A stretch of 38,987 nt of DNA from a virus. Location: positions 1 through 38,987 of the IMG/VR virus record IMGVR_UViG_3300047328_000099, one strand, 5' to 3'. Below are positions 30,201 through 38,440 of this stretch, piece after piece. Below the pieces are notes generated by a model, which did not search any database, was not told the DNA's origin, and worked only from the letters and a program-made list of their open reading frames with translations. A program made the translations under genes and the position numbers. Position 1 is the first letter of the stretch. Every line of letters begins with the position of its first letter.

Positions 30201-31543
30201 GGCTGCCCACCGTGTTGCAGGGCATCAGCGCCGGGCAGCTGGGCGGTTCCATATTTTCATCGATCAGCGGCAAGAACGATAACGGCCTCGCGTCCGGCCT
30301 GGGCGGCATCATCGGCGATGTTGCGGGCAAGGCGCTCGGGAAATCGGCCGGCGGATTGCTCGGTAACGTGCTCGGGCCGATCGGTGGGCTGGTCGGGGGC
30401 GTGCTCGGCGGGATTGTCGGCGGGCTGTTCGCACCCACGCCGCGCGCCCAGGCCGGAATTTCGGTCGATAAGTTCGGCTATGTCAAGGCGGGCACCGCCA
30501 GCGGATCGTCCGCCGATCTGCGTTCAGGCGCGTCCACGCTGGCGGGCACCGTGGCCAATACCGTCCAGCAGATCGCCGATCAGCTCGGGGCCAAGGTCAC
30601 CGGCAGTACCGATGTCAATATCGGCATCTACAAGGGTGATTATCACGTCAACGATCATGGCGGCACGATCGGGCAGAAGGGATCGGGCGATGTCAATTTC
30701 AGCGGCGATCAGGCGGCGGCGATTTCCTTTGCCGTGGCGGCGGCGCTCCAGGATGGCATTCTGTCGGGCATCAGCCAGGCATCGCTGAATATCCTCAAAT
30801 CCGGGCAGGATTTGCAAAAGGCCATCACCAAGGCGATGTCGATCGAGGCGATCCCCAAGGATTTGAAAGCCGCGCTCGATCCCGTCGGCGCGGCGATCGA
30901 TACGCTCAACACCAAATGGCAAAAGACCGTCGATGCGCTGAAAGAAGGCGGGGCGACGGCGGATCAGATGGCGCAGGCGCAGCAGCTCTACAATATCCAG
31001 TTGGCCGATACCAAGAACAGCACCGCCAGCGCATCGCAGGCGCTGAAGGATTTTCTCACCAGCCTGAATGTCGGCAGCAGCTCGCCCTATTCGCTGCGCG
31101 ATCAGGAAGCCACCGCCTATGCGCAGTTGCGGCCCTTTCTCGATCAGATCGCGGGCGGGCAGCGCATCGATCAGGGCAAATATCAGACGGCGGCACAGGC
31201 CTATCTCGATGTCGAGCGCCAGCTTTACGGATCGACACAGGACTATTTCAATGCGCTCGACGCTATCCAGGCATCGACCAACAAGGCGATCGCGTCGCTC
31301 GACAATGTCCAGTCGGTATCGCCCGATGTCGCCAGCCCCTTCGCCGAAGCGACCGCGGCCAATACCGGCACCGTTGCCGAAAACACCGCCACCGCCAATG
31401 ATCTGCTGGCCCAGAACAGCGAATTGCTGGCCAATATCGGCGTGCTGATGCAGCAGAATACCGATTATCTGGCGGCGATGGCGGCCAATTCTAACGGCGG
31501 CTTCATCGGCGATGACCGGCTGTTCACCAAGGTGGGTGGCTGA
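27269..31543 (+). CDS. Tape measure protein with CHAP-like amidase domain
   Basis: 1424 aa, setting tail length at roughly 0.15 nm per residue (about 210 nm by the general rule). Long coiled-coil runs occur in residues 1-480 and 600-750, hydrophobic Gly-rich segments around 1000-1060 (LLGNVLGPIGGLVGGVLGG) suit membrane insertion, and the C-terminus is Ala/Asn-rich. Residues about 480-600 form a TIGR02594/CHAP-like hydrolase: ITAWCAAFVNAV with C509, ERGDIVVARRG, and GHVGFYEG with H560. This domain could open peptidoglycan during DNA entry. GGAAGG precedes the ATG. Confidence 0.93.
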   Translation: MADVDIVARLRLNAEQFSSETGQRFAELRTRAQSSAAEIRQSFAGALGEVQKLAGTALVLPRTGGGSLDLSAEIAQLRESAAASDQKAIALRELSMAYTAASAAAGVDAEAQKLEADAAAVMSLAAEKDAAATRDRIVALEAVQAELNKTVSATERSTAANQASAISAGQHRQGVIQLGEQFRQFATEVQLGINPVTAFTQQSGQAAFALSNMQGKLGQVGAFLAGPYGTGLLIGASLLGALVAENIKFTTALDDEIDKLKQSAAAEDVARQAKERFKTTEEGVAAAIRDGTDATKKSIEAQRSAAEQASAAARENLRLQFQYENTTLAQLRAAKAAQDILAGPGISSERGIGVAQQAARDQAAALQAKINDQAELVRQAKARVDQTDIDLAVERGKRAADPIAGINKQYDDMLDKAEAAARGNAKLTATLQAQTTAIERNRQAALDRAKKDNRQPPSLGSQLQAEQSARLLDSASRYRGQGEGTGNTALRDLFKQANIPVDPKITAWCAAFVNAVLATNGLPGTGSLSARSFLGYGSATDKPERGDIVVARRGTGNEGHVGFYEGTDARGNIQVLGGNTGNRVATETIARADVLGFRRAPSAADSYKAEEASAKRLSDLNRQAADDIARINARWDEQPRLIDQARLQTNRLDEIIADLAKQRPPGFEKLIADAEKAKGVIQEGLNRPFKDFVDSQRESAAIEQLTLQGRDAEASALQTALRLQQQGVDVDEKRLVTILAFAQQQERISQALEDQRRIVGIYTGAVGEMQHGFESFLADLRTKPGDALKNLGNSILGSFTHLGDQLLSNALFGGIDRDVEKYIRQMTGRQTPAELLQQQAGDAGTALGNSVGAASSALDDLVRAFRSATDGIRGAGPVNPVSDASARQMLTGGFDMKAANDNAAASSAAGLQDLVRGYLSVDLTGGAGKSLAGVPDAIAKQAVNLSSVFGVGVDRFVQNLDGLGVKLPASITGALKKGLPTVLQGISAGQLGGSIFSSISGKNDNGLASGLGGIIGDVAGKALGKSAGGLLGNVLGPIGGLVGGVLGGIVGGLFAPTPRAQAGISVDKFGYVKAGTASGSSADLRSGASTLAGTVANTVQQIADQLGAKVTGSTDVNIGIYKGDYHVNDHGGTIGQKGSGDVNFSGDQAAAISFAVAAALQDGILSGISQASLNILKSGQDLQKAITKAMSIEAIPKDLKAALDPVGAAIDTLNTKWQKTVDALKEGGATADQMAQAQQLYNIQLADTKNSTASASQALKDFLTSLNVGSSSPYSLRDQEATAYAQLRPFLDQIAGGQRIDQGKYQTAAQAYLDVERQLYGSTQDYFNALDAIQASTNKAIASLDNVQSVSPDVASPFAEATAANTGTVAENTATANDLLAQNSELLANIGVLMQQNTDYLAAMAANSNGGFIGDDRLFTKVGG

Positions 31544-31905
31544 TGCCTGCGCAAAGCGCCGATATCGCCGCCGCCTCGCGCGATGTGGTGGTGGCCGCAT
31601 GGTCCAGCGGCGCGATCGCAGCGCGCTATCCGGGTGCGCGCGACGGATCGACCACGCCCGACGACGGCTATTTTGACAGTATTGCCGATGCGCAGACGAT
31701 CATCGACGCGCGCGGCGCGCTGATCGGCACCGAACGCCGCCGCTTCAATGCGGTGGCGCGGCATGTGCTGTGGCCCGATCTGACAACCGGCATTCCGCAG
31801 GTGCAACTGATCGACAGCGAACAGTCGGTCAGCGGCAATTTCCTGGTCGCGCGGATCGAAATCGATCTGGAGGCCGAAACCACCAGCTATGAATGCTTTG
31901 GTTGA
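31543..31905 (+). CDS. Hypothetical tail protein, 120 aa
   Basis: Coupled to the tape measure by TGATG. Mixed alpha/beta with an aromatic patch (YPGARDGSTTPDDGYFDSIA), then RRFNAVARHVLWPDL and a beta-rich end (NFLVARIEIDLEAETTSYEC). It sits where distal-tail accessory proteins (lambda M/L-like) are encoded, but no family is recognised. The last cysteine is two residues from the end. Confidence 0.65.
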   Translation: MPAQSADIAAASRDVVVAAWSSGAIAARYPGARDGSTTPDDGYFDSIADAQTIIDARGALIGTERRRFNAVARHVLWPDLTTGIPQVQLIDSEQSVSGNFLVARIEIDLEAETTSYECFG

Positions 31906-31908
31906 CCC

Positions 31909-32742
31909 ATGGCAAACGCATGGATCGTCAAGCCGCTGGCCATCGCATCGGCCAGCGCTTCCTCCACCGCGCTTGGCGCGGCGCTGAACGTCAACATCGA
32001 TTATGCCGGAATCATCTGGCAATCGGCGGCGGGTGATACCGCCAGCCTGACGCTTGATCTGGGGGCGGATGTCGCGCTCGATACCATTCTCGCTTTCGGT
32101 CTGGCCGGGGGATTCGCCGCCAGTGCGACCGTGCAGATCGCGCTGGCGACGGCGGCGCAGGGCAGTGGGTTCAGCGGCAGCAACACCGGATCGGGCACGG
32201 GCACCGGCAATTACTGGGCGGTGACGCAGGCGCTGCTGGCGGGCAGTGCGACGCCGGTCAGCGGCAAGGGCGTGATGTTGTGGTCTGCCCCGGCGAGTGC
32301 GGGGCCGCCCGCTGCGGTGCGCTATATCAAACTGTCATTCGCCGGGCTGGGGTCAGGCGCGGCGATCCAGATATCGCGGATTGTCGCGGGCGCGCGGATC
32401 GCGCTCAGCCGCAATTTCAGCTATGGCGGCAATCTGGGCGTCCGCGATCTGGGCGAGCTGACCTTTTCGGCGCGCGGGGCGATGCTGCGGCGGCGCGCGG
32501 CGAAACTGCGCACCATCGCGCTCACCTTTTCCAACATCCGCAAGGATGAAGTCGAGGCGCTGACCAAGCCGCTGCTGGAGCAGATCGGCAATACCGAAAC
32601 GATCGCGCTCGTCACCGATCCCGGCACCGACGCGCAGCGCCAGAACCGCTGCTATTTCGGGCCGGTGGTCGGCGATCTGGGGCAGGTGTGGCGCACATCG
32701 GCATCCTGGGAAGCCAAGATCAATCTGGTGAGCCTGTTCTGA
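31909..32742 (+). CDS. Distal tail-like structural protein, 277 aa
   Basis: The N-terminal 170 residues are a Gly/Ser/Ala-rich beta-sandwich resembling discoidin-like carbohydrate-binding domains (DTASLTLDLGADVALDTILA; RYIKLSFAGLG). The C-terminal 100 residues form a compact domain (RNFSYGGNLGVRDLGELTFS; WRTSASWEAKINLVSLF) seen in tail-tip proteins of alphaproteobacterial siphophages. Likely part of the baseplate or adhesin. The stop overlaps the next ATG. Confidence 0.65.
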   Translation: MANAWIVKPLAIASASASSTALGAALNVNIDYAGIIWQSAAGDTASLTLDLGADVALDTILAFGLAGGFAASATVQIALATAAQGSGFSGSNTGSGTGTGNYWAVTQALLAGSATPVSGKGVMLWSAPASAGPPAAVRYIKLSFAGLGSGAAIQISRIVAGARIALSRNFSYGGNLGVRDLGELTFSARGAMLRRRAAKLRTIALTFSNIRKDEVEALTKPLLEQIGNTETIALVTDPGTDAQRQNRCYFGPVVGDLGQVWRTSASWEAKINLVSLF

Positions 32743-34862
32743 TGGCGGTGCTGGCGCAGATCGACGGCTATGATCCCGTGGGCGCGACGGCAGTGTCGCT
32801 CTATGCGTGCAGTCATGACAGCGCGCCGGTGTGCCATGCCAACGGGCAGACCTGGTGGCCCGTCATCGCCAAGCTGCCGCCGCTGCGTTATGATTTCTTC
32901 GATGGCGGTTTTGGCGCGCAGATCAGCGCGCCGTCATCGTCGCTGTCGTTGCAGATCGAGCCCTGGCCCGATTTCGGGCGCTACATTCTGGCCGAAGCAC
33001 GCCTGCGGCTGTGGACGGGCGACCCGGCGGTATCGTCCACCTGGACGTTGCAGGTCGATGCACGGATTACCGGCCAGCCCAAGATCGCCACCGGCACCGC
33101 GCAGATCGACTTTGCGGCGGATGACCGGTGGCTGGATACGGCCCTGTTGCAGACCTATGCGGGCACCGGCGGCGCGGAAGGCCCTGCCGCGCTGAAAGGC
33201 CAGGTGAAACCGCTGGCGCTGGGCGCGCCGCGCTATGTCGCGGGCAAGCTGATCGACAGCATCAACAGCGTTTTCCAGATATCGGGCTATGGCCCGATCA
33301 ACGGATTTGAATATGCGCTGGAAAAGCTGGCGCGCTTTGCAGCCCCCGTCGCTGATTATGCGTCCTATGCAGCGCTGGTGGCGGCCACCGTTCCCGCCGG
33401 GCGCTGGGCGACCGCCAATGCTGCCGGTATGGCGCGCTTCGGCGCGCCGCCCGCCGGGCAGATCAGCTTTCTGGTCCAGGGTGACATCGCCGGGCCAGAT
33501 GGCTGGGCGCGCAAGCCCGGCCAGATCATCCGCCGGATCGCGTTGCTGGCGGGCGGATCGGGCAAGATCAACGATGCGTCGCTGAACGCGCTCGATACCG
33601 CCCGGCCCTATACTCTGTCCTTATATCTGGATGAGCAGACCACCGCCCGGTCGCTGATCCAGAATATCGCCGCCAGCGTCAACGCGGTGGCGCTGGTATC
33701 GTGGACCGGGCAACTCTTCCTGCTGCCCGTCGCGATCGGCAGCGGCGGCACCGTGCTGGCCACCGACGGCAGCAGCCTGCCCATGGTCGAAAAGATCGAA
33801 CAGATCGACATGGCCGCGCCCTGGCAAAAGCTCGCGATCGATGCCGAACGCGCCTGGACGGTGCATGCGCTGGCCGATATCGCCTTTACCGCGCCGCTGG
33901 TCGATCTGGGCAGCTATGCCAGCGGCACCAGCTATCGCGAAGGCAATATCGTGTCGCTGGCCGATGGATCGCGCTGGCTCTACGTCGCGACGACGCCGAC
34001 CAGCGGCAATATGCCCGGCACCGGCAGCGCGTTCTGGAATATCCTGTCAACGGCGGCGATCAGCAGCTTCAGACAGCCGACGCCCCCCGCCGACGCGGTG
34101 GAAGGCAATATCTGGACCGACCAGAGCAACAGCAACACCCAATATCGCCACAGCGGTTTCGGCATCGCGGTCAACGGCGTGGAGATCACCTTCAACGGCG
34201 CGCAGATGAGCATCCCCTGGCAACTGGTGTCGCTGGGCTGGGCAGCGATCATCGGCACGCCGGTGGCGCTGACCGATGGCCGGGTGGCCGCCGGACTCAA
34301 TCCCGATGGCACTGCCGCGCCCGGCAAGGTCGTCGCGACATCCATGTCGGCGGATATCGTCAACAAGATCGTCAGTGCGGAACAGTCGGGCGTCACCGCC
34401 ACCGATGCGGGCGCGCTGCTGCTGGTGCTGGCGGGCGTGGTGACCAAGAAATCCCAGGGCGGCTATGTCCACCTGATCCTGACCTGCGACCTGACGTTAT
34501 CGACATCGCCCGCGCTGACCAGCGCCATATTATGGGGCATTTTGCAGCGCAGCCCGGCGGGCGCGGCGACGTGGAGCACGATCAAGACCTGGCGCATGGG
34601 GTTTCGCCAGCACCCACTATACGTCCTGTCGCTCAATAGCTCTGATCCCTATTATGGCGTTCACAATCCAGTGGATGCGCATAGCACGGCGCAGTCGGTC
34701 GCCGCGCAATTCATCGACGTGCCGCCGTCTGACGGCAGTTACGATTATCGCTGGCTCGTCTGCAAAACCAGCACGCCCGGCGCAATCACCAGCCCCTCGA
34801 TCGGCGCGGGCGTCGCAACGCAGGCGGCGGGCGTCGCGCTGTCCGTCAAGGTCGCCTCATGA
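32742..34862 (+). CDS. Large tail-tip protein, 706 aa
   Basis: Starts at ATG 32742 (TGATG overlap). N-terminal ~370 residues: beta-rich hub-like segments (LRYDFFDGGFGAQISAPSSS; RRIALLAGGSGKINDASLNA). The middle has SYASGTSYREGNIVSLADGS and WLYVATTPTSGNMPGTGSAF, a chitin/carbohydrate-binding-like repeat common in tail fibres, then PADAVEGNIWTDQSN. The C-terminal 200 residues resemble a fibronectin-like receptor-binding region. Probably the central tail hub or fibre; receptor unknown. Confidence 0.72.
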   Translation: MAVLAQIDGYDPVGATAVSLYACSHDSAPVCHANGQTWWPVIAKLPPLRYDFFDGGFGAQISAPSSSLSLQIEPWPDFGRYILAEARLRLWTGDPAVSSTWTLQVDARITGQPKIATGTAQIDFAADDRWLDTALLQTYAGTGGAEGPAALKGQVKPLALGAPRYVAGKLIDSINSVFQISGYGPINGFEYALEKLARFAAPVADYASYAALVAATVPAGRWATANAAGMARFGAPPAGQISFLVQGDIAGPDGWARKPGQIIRRIALLAGGSGKINDASLNALDTARPYTLSLYLDEQTTARSLIQNIAASVNAVALVSWTGQLFLLPVAIGSGGTVLATDGSSLPMVEKIEQIDMAAPWQKLAIDAERAWTVHALADIAFTAPLVDLGSYASGTSYREGNIVSLADGSRWLYVATTPTSGNMPGTGSAFWNILSTAAISSFRQPTPPADAVEGNIWTDQSNSNTQYRHSGFGIAVNGVEITFNGAQMSIPWQLVSLGWAAIIGTPVALTDGRVAAGLNPDGTAAPGKVVATSMSADIVNKIVSAEQSGVTATDAGALLLVLAGVVTKKSQGGYVHLILTCDLTLSTSPALTSAILWGILQRSPAGAATWSTIKTWRMGFRQHPLYVLSLNSSDPYYGVHNPVDAHSTAQSVAAQFIDVPPSDGSYDYRWLVCKTSTPGAITSPSIGAGVATQAAGVALSVKVAS

Positions 34863-34899
34863 CCGCGCATTGTGCCCCTGACGATCAAAGGATCGCCCC

Positions 34900-36174
34900 A
34901 TGTTAGATGTTGTCAGCCTTACCGATCTGCCCAGCCCGACATCGGGCGACTATCTTTTTGCCTGGCGCGGGATCAATGCCTACCGGCTCAATCTTTCGTA
35001 CTTCGATACGGTCTATGGGAAGCTGTCCGCCGCCAATAGCTGGTCGGGCGTGCAAACCTTCGGCAACGAATTGTTCATCGCCAATTCCTCCGGCTCGGTG
35101 AAGGGTCGCCTGGGCATCGGCACATACACAGGCGATGCCAGCATTCTCGGTTTCGGGCTGGACGGCGGCGGCTCGGTCAACAAGATGTCCTTTCGGCCCA
35201 ATGGTGCGGAAGCGATGCGGCTGGATGACAGTCAGCGTGTCGGGATCGGCACGACTTCCCCCGGTTGCAAGGCGGCGTTCTATGGCGGCGTCTATGAAAT
35301 GGTTGCCGCGACACAGGGCGGGTCGGAAGCGATCGACTGGCCAACGGCGGCACTGTCGCTGCGACGCTTTGACGATTTCTCCAAGATGACGATCCTGCAT
35401 TTCGGGTATGTCAACGACTCCCCGTATCTGACCGACAGCAACGCATCGTGGAATTTCTCGCTTCTCGATGCGAGCGGCACTGGCAACCGAACAACGAGCA
35501 GCAGCAGCACCATACTTTCCCTGCGCGGGCCGGGTGATTTCGTGGTCGGAGCGGGTGCGCTAAGGCCGTATTCCGATAACGCAACCGGTCTGGGCAGCGG
35601 TTCCCTTCGGTGGACGACGGTGTACGCCGCGACCGGTTCGATCAACACGTCCGATGAGCGCGACAAGACTTGGCGCGGGGCGCTGACCGATGCCGAGCTG
35701 GCCGCAGCTAAGCAGATCGCCGCCGAGTTGGGCTTTTACCAGTGGAACGACGCGATCGCGGAAAAGGGCGCGGATGGCGCGCGCTATCACTTCGGCGCGC
35801 GCGCGCAGCGCTGCTTTGCGATCATGGAGCAGCATGGCCTTGATTGGCGGCGCTATGCCTGGTGCTGTCATGACGCGTGGGATGAGATCACCGAAGACGT
35901 TCTTGAACCCGGCAAAAAGACCTTCACCAAGACGGTGCAGGTTGCCGTCGATACGGGTCTTGTCGGCCCGGATGATCAGCCCATTTTCCGGTTTGAGGAT
36001 CAGGAAGTCAGCGAAGAAAAGGACTGGCTTGTCCCCACCGGGGAAAAGCAGGTCACGCGTGCTGCCGGGGATCGCTATGGCATCCGCCCGGATCAACTGG
36101 CGCTGTTCCTGATCGCTGCGCAAGAGGCCCGGCTGGCGGCGTTGGAAGCGCAGATGCCGCAGGCGGCGGCCTGA
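34900..36174 (+). CDS. Tail fibre with S74-type intramolecular chaperone
   Basis: 424 aa, AAAGGA ribosome-binding site. Residues 1-240 are a fibre shaft with FGNELFIANSSGSVKGRLGI and RLDDSQRVGIGTTSPG, repeats typical of trimeric beta-helical fibres. The peptidase S74 domain begins at INTSDERDK: S251-D252 is the expected self-cleavage point. It continues through AAELGFYQWNDAIAEKGADG, FGARAQRCFAIM and the C-terminal GIRPDQLALFLIAAQEARLA coiled coil. The chaperone trims itself off after the trimer folds. Confidence 0.9.
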   Translation: MLDVVSLTDLPSPTSGDYLFAWRGINAYRLNLSYFDTVYGKLSAANSWSGVQTFGNELFIANSSGSVKGRLGIGTYTGDASILGFGLDGGGSVNKMSFRPNGAEAMRLDDSQRVGIGTTSPGCKAAFYGGVYEMVAATQGGSEAIDWPTAALSLRRFDDFSKMTILHFGYVNDSPYLTDSNASWNFSLLDASGTGNRTTSSSSTILSLRGPGDFVVGAGALRPYSDNATGLGSGSLRWTTVYAATGSINTSDERDKTWRGALTDAELAAAKQIAAELGFYQWNDAIAEKGADGARYHFGARAQRCFAIMEQHGLDWRRYAWCCHDAWDEITEDVLEPGKKTFTKTVQVAVDTGLVGPDDQPIFRFEDQEVSEEKDWLVPTGEKQVTRAAGDRYGIRPDQLALFLIAAQEARLAALEAQMPQAAA

Positions 36175-36509
36175 TGGCGCATATCGATTATCTGGGTGCG
36201 CAGGGCGGCGCGCTGGCGCTGGCGTTTGCGCAGGGCTGCGTCGTCACCACGACCGCGCTGTTGGGCGCTGGCTGGTTTCTTTGGAAACTTCTGTTCAATC
36301 CGCGGCTGAAGGAACTGAACGAGCGGCTGGAAGGCGAGCGTATCATGGCGCGCGATGCGATGCGTGAAGAGCGCGATCAATGCTCGCGTCAGATCGAGCA
36401 GTTGCGCGACCGGATCGTTCAACTGGAAACGATGCTCAGCCTGCATGGCAACCCGGCGCTGAAACAGGCGATCAACGCCTGGATGGCGGGCAATCAGGAC
36501 AGGGAATAA
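36174..36509 (+). CDS. Small membrane protein with coiled coil, 111 aa
   Basis: N-terminal ~35 residues carry one transmembrane helix (ALAFAQGCVVTTTALLGAGW), followed by a charged coiled coil (RLKELNERLEGERIMARDAM; QIEQLRDRIVQLETMLSL). Positioned just before the endolysin, coupled by TAATG. Topology suits a holin-associated or spanin-like accessory protein; the function is not established. Confidence 0.65.
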   Translation: MAHIDYLGAQGGALALAFAQGCVVTTTALLGAGWFLWKLLFNPRLKELNERLEGERIMARDAMREERDQCSRQIEQLRDRIVQLETMLSLHGNPALKQAINAWMAGNQDRE

Positions 36510-37054
36510 TGGTGATGACAATCGACGACATTCTGCAGCAGGTGCTGCGGAACGAGGGCGGCTATGTGAATGACAGCCGCGACGCTGGCGGCGAAACCAA
36601 TTTCGGGATCACGATCGCCACCGCGCGCGCCCAGGGATATCAGGGCGCCATGCGCGATATGCCGCGCAGCTTCGCGATCGAGGTTTACCGACGCCAATAT
36701 GTCGTCGCGGCGGGGTTCGATAAAGTCGCCCAGGTCTCGATGCCGATCGCCGCCGAACTGGTGGATACCGGCGTCAACATGGGTACGAAAACGGCCTCCA
36801 CCTTCCTGCAACGTGCGCTTAATGGCCTGAACAATCAGGGCAGGGATTGGCCGGATATGGTGGTGGACGGAATGATCGGCACCGCCACCATCGCCGCGCT
36901 GCGCGCTTTTCTGACGAAGCGCGGCGCGGAAGGTGAGCGGCGGATTCTCGCCTTGCTCAATGCGCTCCAAGGCGCGCGCTATCTGGAGCTGACCGAGGGG
37001 CGGCAGGCGAATGAGGCCTTTCTCTATGGCTGGCTGGAAAGGATTGCCGCATGA
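36509..37054 (+). CDS. Endolysin, GH108 muramidase with PG-binding domain
   Basis: 181 aa. The GH108 signature is complete: NEGGYVNDSRDAGGETNFGI with catalytic E16, then ARAQGYQGAMRDMPRSFAIE and YRRQY. The C-terminal half is a predicted peptidoglycan-binding domain (ELVDTGVNMGTKTASTFLQR; GMIGTATIAALRAF). It cuts the glycan strand of murein during lysis. No signal peptide, so export needs the holin. Confidence 0.93.
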   Translation: MVMTIDDILQQVLRNEGGYVNDSRDAGGETNFGITIATARAQGYQGAMRDMPRSFAIEVYRRQYVVAAGFDKVAQVSMPIAAELVDTGVNMGTKTASTFLQRALNGLNNQGRDWPDMVVDGMIGTATIAALRAFLTKRGAEGERRILALLNALQGARYLELTEGRQANEAFLYGWLERIAA

Positions 37055-37293
37055 ATCTGCTGAAAGACCTTCTCTACACGAAGGGCAATCTTGCGCTGGA
37101 TATTGCCCGCACGTCCGCAATGCTTGGTGTGCTGACGTTTCTCGGCCTTGTGTTGTGGCAGAAATGGACTGGCGAACACGTTGATCTGATCGCGTTCGGT
37201 ACTGGCTGGGGGCTGCTGTGCAGCGGGAACGCTGCCTGGATATATGCACGGCAGACGAAGGAAACGCCGCCTGCATCGGGTGACGGGCAATGA
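37051..37293 (+). CDS. Holin-like two-helix membrane protein
   Basis: 80 aa with two predicted transmembrane helices (LDIARTSAMLGVLTFLGLVL; LIAFGTGWGLLCSGNAAWIY) and a hydrophilic tail. Size and position after the endolysin, with ATGA overlap, fit a holin that forms the membrane lesion releasing the muramidase. No holin family is recognised with certainty. Confidence 0.7.
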   Translation: MNLLKDLLYTKGNLALDIARTSAMLGVLTFLGLVLWQKWTGEHVDLIAFGTGWGLLCSGNAAWIYARQTKETPPASGDGQ

Positions 37294-37757
37294 CCGCCGC
37301 GCACGATCAGCGCGAAACGATCGTCGTCGATGTCGCCTATCCCGATCATGCCCAGCGCACCGAAAGCCCGGAATTCGCGGCGAACAAGCGTACGCTTGTT
37401 ACGAGGCTCGATACGCCGTGTTTTTCGTGCGGCGGCAAGCAGAACCGGGAAGTCCACCACTTCATCATCGAATGGGCGGAATGGGACTTCGCCGATCCGG
37501 ACAAAGTCCTGAAGGCGGCGCATCATTTCGATATCTATGGCTATGCGGCGCAGCTTGGCGACAAGCCAATCGCCAGCCCAGATGATATCCGCAACCTGGT
37601 GGTGATCTGTGAGGGGTGTCATCGCGGGCGTGGCACCGGCATTCACCTGGTGCCGTTCCCGAACTGGATCAGCCAAGTGGTGGCGAGGGCCGGGATCACG
37701 ATCCTGAAGCCGGTGGCGGGTACGGCGCAACCGACCAGCGCGGAGGACGGGCAATGA
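37290..37757 (+). CDS. HNH-like nuclease in the lysis cassette
   Basis: 155 aa. CFSCGGKQNREVHHF and NLVVICEGCHRGRGTGIH give the C-x2-C, H-H, N and C-x2-C-H layout of HNH nucleases with a zinc site, separated by a ~50-residue insertion. It is translated by coupling (ATGA at both ends) between the holin-like gene and the i-spanin. HNH proteins assist terminase cleavage in many cos phages, but those usually lie beside the terminase; here the role is open. Confidence 0.7.
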   Translation: MTAAHDQRETIVVDVAYPDHAQRTESPEFAANKRTLVTRLDTPCFSCGGKQNREVHHFIIEWAEWDFADPDKVLKAAHHFDIYGYAAQLGDKPIASPDDIRNLVVICEGCHRGRGTGIHLVPFPNWISQVVARAGITILKPVAGTAQPTSAEDGQ

Positions 37758-38218
37758 GCCTCATCGGTGCCGCCGAACAAGCCGCAGAGACTGCCGTCGG
37801 CGCGGCGATCCCCGGACTGGGCTGGGCACGGCTAGCGCTCAAATTCGCGCCCTACATCGTGATCGCGCTGCTGGCCGGTGCGTTGCTGCTGACCCGCGCG
37901 CGGCTCGATGCGGTGCGGCAGGCTGACAAGCTGGCCGAACAGACGCGGCGGGCAGATGCTGAGGAACAGAAAGCGGCCTGGGCCGATGGCATCGCGCATG
38001 CGGCGCAGGATTATGCCCAGCGCCTCAGCGACCGGCAGCCCATCATTCTTCACTCCAAAGACACGGTGACACAATATGCGCAAACTCCCGCTGGCCGCGT
38101 GCCTTGCCTTGCCGCTGACCGCGTGCATGGGATCGACCAACTGGACGAAGGGCTTGCCGCCGCCGCCCGCCACGTCGCTGGCCCCGTGCCTGATCCCGCC
38201 AGCGCACCGGCAAAGTGA
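37754..38218 (+). CDS. i-spanin (Rz-like)
   Basis: 154 aa. One N-terminal transmembrane helix (YIVIALLAGALLLT, about residues 34-48) is followed by a long charged helical periplasmic part (RLDAVRQADKLAEQTRRADA) and a short flexible tail. The Rz1-like lipoprotein gene starts inside it in the +1 frame, the hallmark of Rz/Rz1 pairs. Together they fuse inner and outer membranes in the last step of lysis. Confidence 0.82.
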   Translation: MSLIGAAEQAAETAVGAAIPGLGWARLALKFAPYIVIALLAGALLLTRARLDAVRQADKLAEQTRRADAEEQKAAWADGIAHAAQDYAQRLSDRQPIILHSKDTVTQYAQTPAGRVPCLAADRVHGIDQLDEGLAAAARHVAGPVPDPASAPAK

Positions 38219-38348
38219 CGGATCGGCCACATCGGCGGATTCGGAAGCGTCGATCCGGGAGGCGCATATTGAAATCGATGCCTGCGAGGCGAAGCGCCGC
38301 CAGTTGGCGGATGCATGGCCGAAGGACAAGAAGGGCCGGAAGCGCTAA
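38076..38348 (+). CDS. o-spanin (Rz1-like lipoprotein)
   Basis: 90 aa with a lipoprotein signal: MRKLPLAACLALPLTAC, lipobox LTAC with acylated C17. A Pro-rich stretch follows (KGLPPPPATSLAPCLIPP), a usual Rz1 feature. It starts within the i-spanin gene and extends 130 bp past its end. The C-terminal half (EASIREAHIEIDACEAKRRQ) forms a helix that can pair with Rz. The stop overlaps the stop of the convergent leftward micro-gene. Confidence 0.85.
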   Translation: MRKLPLAACLALPLTACMGSTNWTKGLPPPPATSLAPCLIPPAHRQSDGSATSADSEASIREAHIEIDACEAKRRQLADAWPKDKKGRKR

Positions 38349-38440
38349 CGCGCGACTACCCAGATAACGACGGCGGCCAGCATCAGCGCGACCACCAGCA
38401 TCCCCTCGATTTCAATCGCCGTTGGCGGACGCAGCTTCAC
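38345..38440 (-). CDS. 31-aa membrane micro-protein
   Basis: Reads from GTG 38440 and is dominated by a single transmembrane helix (GMLVVALMLAAVVIWVVAR). The GTG overlaps the stop of the upstream leftward gene as GTGA, matching the coupling style elsewhere. Too short for family assignment. Confidence 0.45.
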   Translation of the reverse strand: MKLRPPTAIEIEGMLVVALMLAAVVIWVVAR

